Source of the DNA: DASWJZ01 sp963792885
GTDB taxonomy: Bacteria > Pseudomonadota > Alphaproteobacteria > Rhizobiales > Afifellaceae
Length of the DNA: 64,000 bases
Direction: 5' to 3'
Assembly (NCBI GenBank): GCA_963792885.1
Contig: CAWBXX010000003.1
Span: 124,001-188,000, forward strand
The position numbers and the translations under genes are program-made. A model generated the notes under the pieces. That model searched no databases and was not told the origin of the DNA. It saw nothing but the letters and a program-made list of their open reading frames with translations. Positions 18,650-32,100 of this stretch are shown here, one piece after another. Every line of letters starts with the position of its first letter. Position 1 is the first letter of the stretch.

Positions 18650-19579
18650 CTATCCCCCTCGCCCATTGTCGGCCGCCAGCTTGCGGGCCTGGCCGACCCA
18701 ATCTTCCCGCCCGATCCGGCCGTGGAACGACAAATGCTCGTCGACCCAGGCGATCTCCGCCGCCGTCCACGCCGCGATCTGTTCGAAGTGAAACACGCCG
18801 AGATCGTGCAGCCGCTTCTCGTTGACCGGCCCGATGCCGGAGATGCGGGTCAGAGCGTCTGGTTTGCCGCCCTGCGGCTCGGCCAGCCCGGCTGGCTTCG
18901 CCGGCCTTGCCTGCGCCGCCGCCACGCCCACGGCTGCGCCGTTCGATGCGCGGTTGGGCGGCACGTCGTCGGCCGCGTAGTCGATCTCCGTCAGCGACGT
19001 GAGCCCCGTGATCGGCATCGAGGTCTGGCGCCCGATCTGCGACCCGGGCTTCGGCTGTTCGCCCCGCCCGAAGGCGTCGAGCAGCTTCTCGAAGATCTCC
19101 GGCGTCAGGTCCTCGTAGGTGTCGGGACAGACCTGGATCATCGGCGCGTTCACGCAGGCGCCGAGGCACTCGACCTCTTCCCAGGAGAATGCACCGTCGG
19201 CCGAGAGGTGATGCGGATCGTGATGGATGCGCCTGCGGCAGATCTCGATCAGGTCGCCGGCGCCGCGCAGCATGCAGGGCGTCGTGCCGCAGACCTGGAT
19301 GTGCGCTTTGGCGCCGACCGGCTCCAGGTGGAACATCGTGTAGAAGGTCGCGACCTCGAGCACACGGATGAGGGGCATGCCGAGTATCCCTGCCACCGCC
19401 TCGATCGCGGGCTTGGTGACCCAGCCCTCCTGCTCCTGCGCCCGCCACAGAAGCGCGATCACCGCGGACGCCTGGCGGCCCTCCGGAAACTTGGCGATTT
19501 CCCGCTCCGCCCAGGCACGGTTTTCGGCCGTGAAGGCAAAGGCTTCGGGCTGCGTCTCAGCGAGGCGGCGCGCGGCCAT
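18650..19579 (-). CDS. nuoE: NADH-quinone oxidoreductase subunit E with C-terminal helix-hairpin-helix domain
   Basis: Thioredoxin-fold 2Fe-2S subunit of the NADH-oxidising module. The first 170 residues hold the cluster cysteines in CGTTPC and CLGAC. The protein is 309 aa, about twice the core length. After a linker rich in Ala, Pro and Gly, residues from about 240 (ALTRISGIGPVNEKRLHDLG) form a helix-hairpin-helix-like domain, with VDEHLSFHGRIGREDWVGQA near the end. Long NuoE tails of this sort are known in alphaproteobacteria. Frame intact, unlike its neighbours on either side. About 170 bases separate it from nuoD. Confidence 0.93.
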   Translation of the reverse strand: MAARRLAETQPEAFAFTAENRAWAEREIAKFPEGRQASAVIALLWRAQEQEGWVTKPAIEAVAGILGMPLIRVLEVATFYTMFHLEPVGAKAHIQVCGTTPCMLRGAGDLIEICRRRIHHDPHHLSADGAFSWEEVECLGACVNAPMIQVCPDTYEDLTPEIFEKLLDAFGRGEQPKPGSQIGRQTSMPITGLTSLTEIDYAADDVPPNRASNGAAVGVAAAQARPAKPAGLAEPQGGKPDALTRISGIGPVNEKRLHDLGVFHFEQIAAWTAAEIAWVDEHLSFHGRIGREDWVGQARKLAADNGRGG

Positions 19580-19747
19580 AACTATCGTCGTCCGTTACGA
19601 TTCTGAGGTCGTCTTGGGATTAGAGCGGTTCTAGCATTTCGGCGCAGAAAGGCCAGCCCCGGCGGCGCGACAGATTTCGAAGTTCCCCGGAGCTAACCCC
19701 TGTCAATACATTCAGAACATGAGACGAAGCGACCGGCGCTTCGGCGC

Positions 19748-20939
19748 CTAACGATCCACTTCTCCGAACACGATATCGAGGCTCCCGAGAACGGCGGAGA
19801 TGTCGGCCAGCATGTGCCCGCGGCAAATGAAATCCATCGCCTGGAGGTGCGCGAAGCCCGGCGCGCGGATCTTGCAGCGGTAGGGCTTGTTGGTGCCGTC
19901 GGAGACCAGATAGACGCCGAACTCGCCCTTCGGCGCCTCAACCGCCGCGTAGACCTCGCCCGCCGGCACGTGGAAGCCCTCGGTGTAGAGCTTGAAGTGA
20001 TGGATGAGCGACTCCATCGAGCGCTTCATCTCGGCGCGCGTCGGCGGCACGATCTTGTTGTCGACGACCGAGACCGGCCCTGCCCCGTCGGCCGATGAAA
20101 GCTTCTCCACGCACTGCTTCATGATGCGCGTCGCCTGGCGCATCTCGATCATGCGGATCAGGTAGCGGTCGTAATTGTCGCCGTTCTTGCCGACCGGCAT
20201 GTCGAATTCCATCTCGTCGTAGCACTCGTAGGGCTGCGCCTTGCGCAAGTCCCAAGGCGCGCCCGAGCCGCGCACCATCACGCCGGAGAATCCGCGCCGC
20301 CAGCCTTCTTCAAGCGACACGACGCCGATGTCGACATTGCGCTGCTTGAAGATGCGGTTGTCGGTGAGGAGCGTTTCGATGTCGTCGCAGATTTTCAGGA
20401 ACGGATCGCAGAACGCGCCGATGTCGTCGACGAGCTTCGGCGGCAGGTCCTGATGCACGCCGCCCGGACGGAAATACGCCGCATGCATGCGGCTTCCCGA
20501 GGCGCGCTCGTAGAAGACCATCAGCTTCTCGCGCTCTTCGAAACCCCAGAGCGGCGGCGTCAGCGCGCCGATGTCCAGCGCCTGCGTGGTGACGTTGAGA
20601 AGGTGCGAGAGGAGCCGCCCGATCTCGGAATAGAGCACGCGGATGAGCTGTCCGCGCCGCGGCACCTCGATGCTCGAGCAGCCGCTCCGTGGCAAGGCAG
20701 AAGGCATGCTCCTGGTTCATCGGCGCGACGTAGTCGAGCCGGTCGAAATAGGGCATCGCCTGCAGATAGGTCTTGTACTCGATCAGCTTCTCGGTGCCGC
20801 GATGCAGGAGCCCGATATGCGGATCGACGCGCTCGACGACCTCGCCGTCGAGTTCCAGCACGAGCCGCAGCACGCCGTGCGCCGCCGGATGCTGCGGCCC
20901 GAAGTTGATGTTGAAGTTGCGGACGTCGGCTTCAGGCAT
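19748..20939 (-). CDS. nuoD: NADH-quinone oxidoreductase subunit D, frameshifted
   Basis: The 49-kDa-type subunit that, with NuoB, forms the quinone-reduction site. It starts MPEADVRNFNINFGPQHPAAHG at 20939, including the conserved quinone-site His loop. The frame breaks near 20672, after CLATERLL; skipping one base restores IEVPRRGQLIRVLYSEIGR and the rest through GSLDIVFGEVDR. The corrected length is 396 aa, as in other alphaproteobacteria. The start overlaps the end of nuoC by eight bases. The 170 bases after it contain a TTGACA-like element in the transcript direction, but I see no convincing internal promoter. Confidence 0.9.
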
Positions 20940-21556
20940 CGCTCTTCTTCTCGTCCCCCGGCAGCACGTAGTCCGTCCCCTCCCACGGCGAGAGGAAGTC
21001 GAAGTTCCTGAACTCCTGCGCGAGCTTCACCGGCTCGTAGACGACGCGCTTCTGCTCGGTGTCGTAGCGCACCTCCACGAAGCCGGTCAGCGGGAAGTCC
21101 TTGCGGAGCGGATGCCCGCGGAAGCCGTAATCGGTGAGGATGCGGCGGAAATCCGGGTTGCCCGAGAAGAGGATGCCGTAGAGGTCGTAGGCCTCGCGCT
21201 CGAACCAGGTCGCGCCTGGAAAGACGTCGCTGATCGACGGAACGGCGGTATCGGCGTCGGTCGCCACCTTGATGCGGATGCGGTGGTTCTTCGTCGGGCT
21301 GAGGAAATGATAGACGACGTCGAAGCGCTTCTCGCGCTCCGGCCAGTCGACGCCGCAAATGTCGATGAAGGAGATGAACTTGAGCTCCGGGTCGTCGCGA
21401 AGCGCCGTCACGACCTCGACGATCGCCTCGGCCGCGACTGTGATCGTCAGCTCCTCGAACGCGATCTCTTGCGACAGGATGCTTGGCGCCGAGCACTTCG
21501 CCGACGCGCGCGGCGATCTCCGCAAGGCCGCGCTTCGCGGGCGAGAACGCGTTCAT
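20932..21556 (-). CDS. nuoC: NADH-quinone oxidoreductase subunit C, frameshifted
   Basis: The 30-kDa-type peripheral subunit. The N-terminus MNAFSPAKRGLAEIAARVGE starts at 21556. A one-base insertion near 21483 separates it from ILSQEIAFEELTITV and the rest. The family signature is clear: YHFLSPTKNHRIRIKV, FPGATWFEREAYDLYGI, YGFRGHPLRKDFPLTG and a C-terminal tail. The corrected length is 207 aa. nuoB ends three bases upstream and nuoD starts before this gene ends. Confidence 0.9.
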
Positions 21557-21559
21557 GCC

Positions 21560-22119
21560 CTAGCGCTCGATCGTTCCGGTGCGGCGGATCTTCTTCTGCA
21601 GAAGCAGCACGCCGTAGAGCAGCGCCTCCGCGGTCGGCGGGCAGCCCGGCACGTAGATGTCGATCGGCAGCACGCGGTCGCAGCCGCGCACCACCGAATA
21701 GGAATAGTGGTAGTAGCCGCCGCCGTTGGCGCACGAGCCCATGGAGATCACGTAGCGCGGCTCCGGCATCTGGTCGTAGACCTTGCGGATCGCCGGCGCC
21801 ATCTTGTTGGTGAGCGTGCCGGCGACGATCATCACGTCGGACTGGCGCGGGCGAGGCGCGCGGCGCAAAGCCGAAGCGCTCCACGTCATAGCGCGGCATC
21901 GACAGCTGGATCATCTCCACCGCGCAGCAGGCGAGCCCGAACGTCATCCACATCAGCGAGCCGGTGCGCGCCCAGGTGATGAGCTCGTCGGTGGAGGTGA
22001 CGAGCAAGCCCTTGTCGGCGAGCTCGTTGTTCACCTCGGAGAAGAACGGATCGGCGCGCCGCGGCTTCCCGCGCCGGCGGCCGGAGCGAAGCGGCGTCTG
22101 TGGCTCCGATCAATCCCAT
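21560..22119 (-). CDS. nuoB: NADH-quinone oxidoreductase subunit B (cluster N2), frameshifted
   Basis: Carries cluster N2, the last electron donor to quinone. The start ATG at 22119 (MGLIGATDAAS) lies within the last codons of nuoA, a ten-base overlap. One frame change within the first 35 codons leads to VNNELADKGLLVTSTDEL and GLACCAVEMIQLSMPRYD, which holds the tandem cysteines. A second insertion near 21856 lies between RFGFAPRASP and RQSDVMIVAGTLTNK. The distal cysteines are in GSCANGGGYY and VPGCPPTAEALLYG. Two one-base corrections give 185 aa. Confidence 0.9.
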
Positions 22120-22477
22120 TCGAGCGCGCCCTTCTTCCATTCGTAGATGAAGCCGATCGTGAGCACGCCGAGGAACACCATGACCGAGACCGAGCCCGAA
22201 CCAGCCGACCGACTTGAACACGACCACCCACGGAAACAGGAACGCCACTTCGAGGTCGAAGATGATGAAGAGGATGGCGACCAGATAGAAGCGCACGTCG
22301 AACTTCATGCGCGCGTCGTCGAACGCGGCGAAGCCGCACTCATAGGCGGAGAGCTTCTCAGAGTCCGGCTGCTTGTAGGCGACGATGAACGGCGCCACGA
22401 GAAGCGCCAGCCCGATGGCGAGCGCGACGCCGATGAAGATGACGATCGGCAGATAGCTCTGGAGCAAGTGCTTCCAT
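22110..22477 (-). CDS. nuoA: NADH-quinone oxidoreductase subunit A, frameshifted
   Basis: First gene of the operon; a three-helix membrane subunit near the quinone site. Core motifs are clear: LLQSYLPIVIFIGVALAIG, KLSAYECGFAAFDDARMKFD (the loop with the conserved Cys) and LVAILFIIFDLEVAFLFPW. The ATG at 22477 reaches this frame after skipping one base (MEHLLQSYLP), and a second skip near 22196 restores VMVFLGVLTIGFIYEW to the TGA at 22110. The corrected length of 121 aa is the usual one. If the first correction is wrong, the TTG near 22466 would be the start. Confidence 0.87.
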
Positions 22478-23011
22478 GTCGACTCCCGCGCGGCCCGGCG
22501 AAAAGCGCGTTGCTGCGCCGCGTCATACCGGGACTGCGCGGCCGACCACAAGGCCGGCGCCGTGCCGGCGTCGCGCCGCTGCACGCCTCGCAGCGGCATC
22601 GCGGCTCGGACGGCAGAGACGTCTACGGGCAGGTCGGCAGAGCCGGGCCGCAATAGGGCGACGGCGTTGCCGGGCCGCTCGGCGGCAGCGGCCGCGACAC
22701 CTCGTCGACGTCCTTGCGCTGCTGCGAAGGTGTCTCCGCCAGATCGACCGCAGGTGCTTGGTCGCACCGGAACTCGCCGTCTTGCGGCCCACGCGCCACG
22801 GAACGCCGCCGCGAGACGCCAATACACCGCCGCCAAGACCGCGCTCGTATCAAGCGCTCGCTTCATCGTCATCCCATCCGCTGGCAGCCTGAAACGTATG
22901 CGACGAATCATGCCCGAGCCCACGCCAGGCGGCACAAGCGAAAGTCGAGAGCCATACGGCGGCCGGCGCGCTTCTGCGATCAATTTCGCGCGAACGATCG
23001 CGACAGGAAAC
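22478..23011 (-). other. Leader region of the nuo operon; possible frameshifted secreted protein
   Basis: Between nuoA and tRNA-Asp there is no clear gene. A minus-strand frame starts MTMKRALDTSAVLAAVYW near 22868, like a signal peptide. A neighbouring frame gives DGEFRCDQAPAVDLAET and stops after CGPALPTCP at 22623. A single frame correction would join them into a secreted protein of about 80 residues, in line with the other frame breaks nearby. The remaining 145 bases, 22478-22622, would hold the nuo promoter. I do not recognise a family. Confidence 0.25.
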
Positions 23012-23088
23012 TGGCGGGAGTGACGGGGCTCGAACCCGCGACCTCCGGCGTGACAGGCCGGCACTCTAACCAACTGAGCTACACCCCC
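23012..23088 (-). tRNA. tRNA-Asp (anticodon GTC)
   Basis: On the minus strand, the 77-base cloverleaf begins GGGGGTGTAGCTCAGTTGG. Acceptor GGGGGTG pairs with CACTCCC; the anticodon arm has loop CTGTCAC with GTC; the T-loop is TTCGAGC; and CCA is encoded. It lies upstream of the nuo operon. Confidence 0.97.
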
Positions 23089-23230
23089 GCGGGCCGCTGC
23101 CGGAAGCCGGCGCGGTGGCAGCGAGATAGGGTGGGCCTTGCCAAGTCAAGCAAAGCGCCGCGTTGCGAGTGCGTCGATGACGCGTCGCTGATGGCTGCTT
23201 CACCTCGCGAGCGACTCCGCGCACGGCGGC

Positions 23231-23307
23231 TGGTGGGCGGTGAGAGGTTCGAACTCCCGACCCCCTGGGTGTAAACCAGGTGCTCTGACCAGCTGAGCTA
23301 ACCGCCC
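23231..23307 (-). tRNA. tRNA-Val (anticodon TAC)
   Basis: The 77-base minus-strand cloverleaf begins GGGCGGTTAGCTCAGCTGG. The anticodon loop TTTACAC holds TAC, the T-loop is TTCGAAC, and CCA is encoded (tgg at 23231-23233). Acceptor GGGCGGT pairs with ACCGCCC. Confidence 0.97.
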
Positions 23308-23420
23308 GCGCGCGCGAATTTAGCCCCGAACGTTTGCGAAGTCATCGCCGAGCCGCGGCGCCTGCTCGCGCACTCGGCGCCCGCGCCGCTAATCCGGCCA
23401 TGCCTCCAGGCCCAGAAACG

Positions 23421-23444
23421 AAAAGCCCCGCAGAGCGGGGCTTT
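23421..23444 (-). terminator. Rho-independent terminator of hupB
   Basis: GCCCCGC (23425-23431) and GCGGGGC (23435-23441) form a perfect stem with an AGA loop. On the minus strand it is followed by a T-rich run (TTTTCGTTTC). It lies 28 bases after the hupB stop. Confidence 0.8.
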
Positions 23445-23471
23445 ATGCAACTGCGAGGAGGCTGACGCCGC

Positions 23472-23748
23472 TTACGGGTTCAGCGTGTCCTTCAGGCCCT
23501 TGCCCGGCTTGAACTTCGCCTGGTTGGAAGCCTTGATCTGCATGGGCTCGCCGGTCTGCGGGTTGCGGCCCGGTGCTCGCCGCGCGCTTGGAAACCGTGA
23601 AATTGCCGAAGCCGAGGACGCGCACCTCCTGACCGCTCTTGAGCGAATCGGTGATGCAGCCGAACACGGCCTCGACAGCCTGGGTCGCCGCTGCTTTCGA
23701 CATGCCGGTCTTGTCCGCCACTGCGGCAGCAAGGTCGCCCTTGTTCAT
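23472..23748 (-). CDS. hupB: DNA-binding protein HU, frameshifted
   Basis: Small histone-like protein that bends DNA and compacts the nucleoid. It starts MNKGDLAAAVADKTGMSKAA, followed by GQEVRVLGFGNFTV. A one-base insertion near 23572 (an extra G/C in the GGGCCGC run) breaks the frame in the DNA-binding arm; skipping it restores GRNPQTGEPMQIKASN and ends KDTLNP. The interval is 277 bases, one more than the 276 needed for the usual 91 aa, so the insertion is almost certainly an error. It follows lon after that gene's terminator and has its own. Confidence 0.93.
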
Positions 23749-23846
23749 CCTCAGTTCTCCTCTATTGAAACAGATTGTCTCGACGCCGCGCACTAGCGCG
23801 CGGGGGGCCTCAACCCGACTGCAAAGCCCGGAATTGCGGGATTTGC

Positions 23847-23882
23847 AACAAAAAAAGGTCGCCCGCGGCGGGCGACCTTCCT
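23847..23882 (-). terminator. Rho-independent terminator of lon
   Basis: GGTCGCCCGC and GGGCGACC form a GC-rich stem around 23857-23877. On the minus strand a run of seven T residues follows. It separates lon from hupB. Confidence 0.85.
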
Positions 23883-23899
23883 TTTTCCACGACGCGTAA

Positions 23900-26336
<2,437 letters not shown>

Positions 26337-26554
26337 CGTTCTTCCTCGAAGCTCGCCGTTCAGTCCGGATGGACCAAGCTAGGCGATTCTCGTAGCGGTT
26401 GGAGGCACGCCGCCGAAATGCCGCTGCCAAGGCGGAACGAGGTGGCGGGAGCGGTCAGCGCGCCAGTTTGATTGCCGTTAGGTGGAAGCCCGCGCCCTCC
26501 TTTTCAAGATGCCCCCAAAAGAGGCAGATCGGCCAGAAACCCGGCCGCTCTCAA

Positions 26555-27844
<1,290 letters not shown>

Positions 27845-27981
27845 CGTAAACCTCGCTCAGTGCGCCCGTGCACGATCGATGCCACCCGGCGACCTGCGCC
27901 CACCATGCTCACATCGAACCATTCTTGCCCGCAAGATTTCAAGATTAACTTAATGATTGGACTGGGAATGTGGGCTTTCGG

Positions 27982-28635
27982 TCACTCCCCGGCCCCGGCG
28001 ATTTGCTCCAGGGCCACCCGAGTGGTGATCACATCGTCCACAATCCCGAAATCCCGGGCCTGGTCAGCGCTCATGAAATAGTCCCGATCGAGGGTCGTTT
28101 CGATCGCCTCGTAGGTCTGGCCCGTGTGCTTCGCGTATATGTCATTGAGCCGACGTTTCATCTTAATGATGTCCTCGGCGTGGCGCTCGATGTCGGAGGC
28201 CTGCCCCTGGAAGCCTCCGGAGGGCTGATGCACCATGATTCGGGCATTTGGCGTCGAAAAGCGCAGCCCTTTTTCGCCTGCGCACAGGAGTAGCGAGCCC
28301 ATGGACGCCGCCTGGCCGATGCAAAGCGTTGAAACGGCTGGCTTTACGAACAGCATCGTATCGTAGATCGCCATGCCGGAGGTCACCACGCCCCCCGGGG
28401 AGTTGATGTACATGGAGATCTCTTTCTTGGGGTTGTCGGCCTCCAGGAAGAGAAGCTGGGCGCAGACCAGCGACGACATGTGGTCCTCGACCGGCCCGGT
28501 GATGAAGATGATGCGCTCCTTCAGGAGTCGCGAATAGATGTCGTAGGCGCGCTCGCCGCGGTTGGTCTGCTCCACCACCATAGGTACGAGCAGGTTCATG
28601 TAGGTCTCGGCTGGGTTTCGCATGGCCTTGTTCAC
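27982..28635 (-). CDS. clpP: ATP-dependent Clp protease proteolytic subunit ClpP
   Basis: Serine peptidase that forms the double-heptamer chamber. The 217-aa sequence has the catalytic Ser in GQAASMGSLLL, the His in IMVHQPSGG and the Asp in TLDRDYFMSADQA, plus the oxyanion region YINSPGGVVTSG. The frame opens with a GTG at 28635. The ATG at 28623 (MRNPAETYMNLLVPMV), with AAGG just ahead, is an equally good start. It lies between tig and clpX, the standard order. Confidence 0.96.
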   Translation of the reverse strand: MNKAMRNPAETYMNLLVPMVVEQTNRGERAYDIYSRLLKERIIFITGPVEDHMSSLVCAQLLFLEADNPKKEISMYINSPGGVVTSGMAIYDTMLFVKPAVSTLCIGQAASMGSLLLCAGEKGLRFSTPNARIMVHQPSGGFQGQASDIERHAEDIIKMKRRLNDIYAKHTGQTYEAIETTLDRDYFMSADQARDFGIVDDVITTRVALEQIAGAGE

Positions 28636-28808
28636 CGGGGAAATGAAGGGCTCGCGAGCCCAAATACCGCCCGCGAATCTTTGTCAGATAAGCGTCTTTT
28701 ACCGCCCCACCAAGGGGGCGCAACCATCCGGACTGTCGGCTCGGCCTTAGAGGCTGCTTTCCGGGGCCGGCGCGGCGTCGATCAAATTCGGCGCCGCCGC
28801 CCTCTCCC

Positions 28809-30210
28809 CTAGTGATCGTGGTCGTGATCGCCATGCCCGTGATCGTCGTGGTCATGGGCATGGTGGTGGTGTTCCTCTTCTTCCTCGTCCTCGGCGAGGA
28901 GCTCTTCCTTGGTCACCGTCTTGTCCGTGATCGCCGCGAACTCCAGCACGTAATCCACAACCTTCTCTTCGAAGATCGGAGCGCGGAGCGCCTGAAGGGC
29001 ATCCGGGTTCTTCCGGTAGTAGTCGATGACCTGGCGCTCCTGGCCGCGATAGCGCCGCGCCTGCTCGAAGAGCGCGCCCTGCAGCTCCTCGTCGCTGACG
29101 GTGACTTCCGCCGTCTCGCCGATCTTCGCGAGCACCAGGCCAAGCCTCACACGGCGCTCGGCGATGCCGCGATACTCCGCGCGCGCGGCCTCCTCCGTCG
29201 TGCCCTCGGACTCGAAGGATCGCCCGTGATGCTCCACGTCGTGCATAACCTGCCGCCAGATGTTGTCGAACTCTTGCTCGACGAGGTTCTCCGGCAGCGT
29301 GAAGGAATGCATCTGGTCGAGCTGGTCGAGAAGCTGCCGCTTTACGTGCTGGCGCGTCGCGCGACCATACTCGCTCTCGATCTGCTTGCGGATCGTCTCG
29401 CGGAGCTTGTCGATCGAACTCAAGCCCGAGCCGCGTCGCGAAGGCATCGTCGAGCACGATCTCGCCCGGCTCGGCGACCTCGGTCACCGAGATATCGAAC
29501 GTCGCCGGCTTTCCCTTGAGCTGCTCCGCGCCATAGTCCTCCGGGAAGGTGATCTCGACGATCTTCTTCTCGCCGCTCTTCACGCCGACGAGCTGATCCT
29601 CGAAGCCCGGAATGAACTGGCCGGAGCCGAGCACGATCGACGTATTGCTGTTCTCGAACACCTCGCCGCCGGTGCTGGCGCTGTATTCGAAGGAGACGCG
29701 GTCGTCCTTCTGGGCGGGACGCTCGACCGGATCGTAGCTGCGCGCGCTCTCCGCAACCTGATTCAGTCGCGCCTCGACTTCCTCGTCGGTCACCTCGACG
29801 ACCGGCCGCTCGATCTTCAGCCCCTTGAAGTCGGCGAGCTCGTAAGTCGGGAGTACTTCATATTCGAGTGTGAAGGTCAGGTCGGCGCGGCCTTCCAGAA
29901 TCTCCGTCGCCTCAGCCTCGTCTTCGGTCATCGCGACCTTCGGCTGCATCGCCGCGCGCTCGCCGCGGTCGGTGATAGCCTGCTGCGTGGTCTCGCCGAC
30001 CAGCCCCTGGACGATTTCCGCCATCGCCGCCTTGCCGTAGACGCGCCGGAGATGGCTGACCGGCACCTTGCCCGGCCGGAAGCCCTTGATCCGGACGCGA
30101 GATTTCAGCTGGTCGAGACGCTCCGCAAGCTTGGCGTCGAGCTCCGTCGCTGGGATGGTCACAGTCAGGCCGCGCTTCAGGCCTTCCGATAAGGTCTCGC
30201 TTATTTGCAT
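28809..30210 (-). CDS. tig: Trigger factor with His/Asp-rich tail, frameshifted
   Basis: Ribosome-bound chaperone with peptidyl-prolyl isomerase activity. It begins MQISETLSEGLKRGLTV; the ribosome-docking signature is in IKGFRPGKVPVSHLRRVYG; the FKBP-like domain covers DRVSFEYSAS to KGKPATFDI. The frame breaks near 29430, after TRLGLE, where a one-base skip restores SIDKLRETIRKQIE and the helical C-domain. The corrected length is 466 aa. The last 25 residues are unusual: a run of Glu, then about eleven His alternating with Asp and Gly (HHHHAHDHDDHGHGDHDHDH), a likely metal-binding tail. Confidence 0.92.
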
Positions 30211-30293
30211 GCTAAACGTCCTGAATAGCTCATGTTTCGCGCCTGCCGCGGCTTCGCCTCGATCTGCCGAGCCGATGCACGACGTGCGGCGGC

Positions 30294-30379
30294 TGGTGCG
30301 GGCGGAGGGATTTGAACCCCCACGGGCTCAGCCCACAGGAACCTAAATCCTGCGTGTCTACCAGTTCCACCACGCCCGC
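30294..30379 (-). tRNA. tRNA-Leu (anticodon TAG)
   Basis: This 86-base class II tRNA on the minus strand has acceptor GCGGGCG, an anticodon loop TTTAGGT holding TAG, a long variable arm (TGGGCTGAGCCCG region), T-loop TTCAAAT and encoded CCA. It lies between nnr and tig. Confidence 0.96.
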
Positions 30380-30482
30380 ACGGCTCCGCGTGCAAGCCTG
30401 CGCCGACCCGGACACGCGCTCCTAAAGCAAGCTCTCTGCGGGAGCAAGGATTTCGCACCGGATTCGGCTGAGGAATTGGCGC

Positions 30483-31967
30483 TTAATTCGGGTCGCGCTC
30501 GAGGCTCCGCAAGACCCCCGGGATCGCAGCGGGAAGGTCTTCCGCGATGAGCCCACGCCCGACTGCGGCCCCGGCAGCGCCATGGATCCATACGCCTGCG
30601 CACGCCGCGTCGAAGCCTTCGAGCCCCTGCGCCAGGAGCCCCGCCACGATGCCGGTCAGCACGTCGCCGCTTCCCGCCGTCGCAAGATCGGCCGGCGCAT
30701 TGTCGTTGATCGCGGCGCGACCGTCCGGCGCCGCGATCACCGTGTCGTAGCCTTTGAGGACGACACAGGCTCCGCTTTCGCGGGCCGCGGCGCGAGCGCT
30801 GTCGAGGCGCGAGCTCGGATCGAACTGCGGGAAAAGGCGGCCGAACTCGCCCTGGTGCGGCGTCATCACCACCGGCCGGGTCCTGCCCTTGATCCTGGCG
30901 AAAAGATCGCCGGCCGAGGCAGTGAAGCTCGTCAGCGCATCTGCATCGAGCACGACCGCGGCGTCGCTCGCGAGCGCCGCAGCGACGTTGCGGCGGGTAC
31001 TTTCGCCGACACCGTTCGCGGGGCCGACGGCGACGGACTTCGGGCGCGGGTCGGAGAGAAGTGTGCCGAGCGCCTCGGCGCCGTCGAAGGCGCGCACCAT
31101 GATCGCGGTCAAGTGCGCGGCGTTGACGAGGAGCGCGTCGGGCGGCGAGGCGACCGTCACAGCACCGGCGCCGGCCCTGAGCGCAGCCATCGCTGCAAGC
31201 CGCGCGGCGCCGGTCGCGCTCATTGGTCCCGAGACGACGAACGCGTGCCCGCGCGAATATTTGTGATCCTCCGCACGCGGAGGACGCATCTGCGTCCCCC
31301 ACAAAGACGGCAGGTTGTGGAAGGTGGCCGGGTGGATGGCGTCGAGCACCGAGTCCGGGATGCCGATCTGCGCCAGTTCCGTCCGCCCGCAGTGAAGCCG
31401 CCCGGGCAGAAGCAGATGTCCCGGCTTCAGCCGGAAGAAGCTCACGGTGCGCGTTGCGCGGATTGCGACGCCCTGCACGGCGCCGGTCCGCCCATCGATA
31501 CCGCTCGGAAGATCGATGGCGAGCACCGGAGTCCCGCTGGCGTTCAGAGCCTCGACCACCCGTGCCGCCTCGCCCCCAAGTGGGCGCGCAAGGCCCGCGC
31601 CGAAGAGAGCGTCGATGATGAGATCGGCGGAGAGGTCGGTCGCCGCGCCAATTGTCTCGAGCGCCCCGCTATAGTCGGCTGCGGCGCGCGCGGCATCGTC
31701 CTTCAGCGCGCTGCGCTCCCCGAGCAGCGCGACGCGAACATCGCGGCCCTCCCGCCGCAGAAGCTCGGCTGCGACGAAGCCGTCCCCGCCGTTGTTGCCT
31801 GGGCCGGCGACGACGAGGACGCGCCCCTCCTCCGCCATGTCCCATGCCGCCTCGGCGACCGCCGCCCCGGCGTTCAGCATGAGCGCATAGCCCGGCGTCC
31901 CGCCTGCAATCGTCAGGCGGTCGGCCTCGCCCATTTCGGCGGGGGTCAGGAGCTCAAGGGCCGGCAT
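30483..31967 (-). CDS. nnr: Bifunctional NAD(P)H-hydrate epimerase / ADP-dependent dehydratase
   Basis: Repairs damaged (hydrated) NADH and NADPH. The 494-aa protein fuses two domains. Residues 1-210 are the YjeF_N epimerase, with VVAGPGNNGGDGFVAAELL and LPSGIDGRTGAV. Residues 225-494 are the ribokinase-like dehydratase, with VMTPHQGEFGRLF, VLKGYDTVIAAPDG and the catalytic NAPADLATAGSGDVLTG. It starts at 31967 (MPALELLTPAEMGEADRL) and is divergent from glnB. The neighbouring nitrogen genes do not suggest a special role; this is a housekeeping enzyme. Confidence 0.95.
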   Translation of the reverse strand: MPALELLTPAEMGEADRLTIAGGTPGYALMLNAGAAVAEAAWDMAEEGRVLVVAGPGNNGGDGFVAAELLRREGRDVRVALLGERSALKDDAARAAADYSGALETIGAATDLSADLIIDALFGAGLARPLGGEAARVVEALNASGTPVLAIDLPSGIDGRTGAVQGVAIRATRTVSFFRLKPGHLLLPGRLHCGRTELAQIGIPDSVLDAIHPATFHNLPSLWGTQMRPPRAEDHKYSRGHAFVVSGPMSATGAARLAAMAALRAGAGAVTVASPPDALLVNAAHLTAIMVRAFDGAEALGTLLSDPRPKSVAVGPANGVGESTRRNVAAALASDAAVVLDADALTSFTASAGDLFARIKGRTRPVVMTPHQGEFGRLFPQFDPSSRLDSARAAARESGACVVLKGYDTVIAAPDGRAAINDNAPADLATAGSGDVLTGIVAGLLAQGLEGFDAACAGVWIHGAAGAAVGRGLIAEDLPAAIPGVLRSLERDPN

Positions 31968-32100
31968 TGTGATTACCCAAGCAGCATTTGCCTACTCTCT
32001 GTGCAGATCGCGCATAATAGACGGCATGCGAAGCGTAATTTGCTGCCGACTTTCTGCGCAAATGATCCGTGGCGGGCGGATCCGCGCTTTCCCGCTTCGT

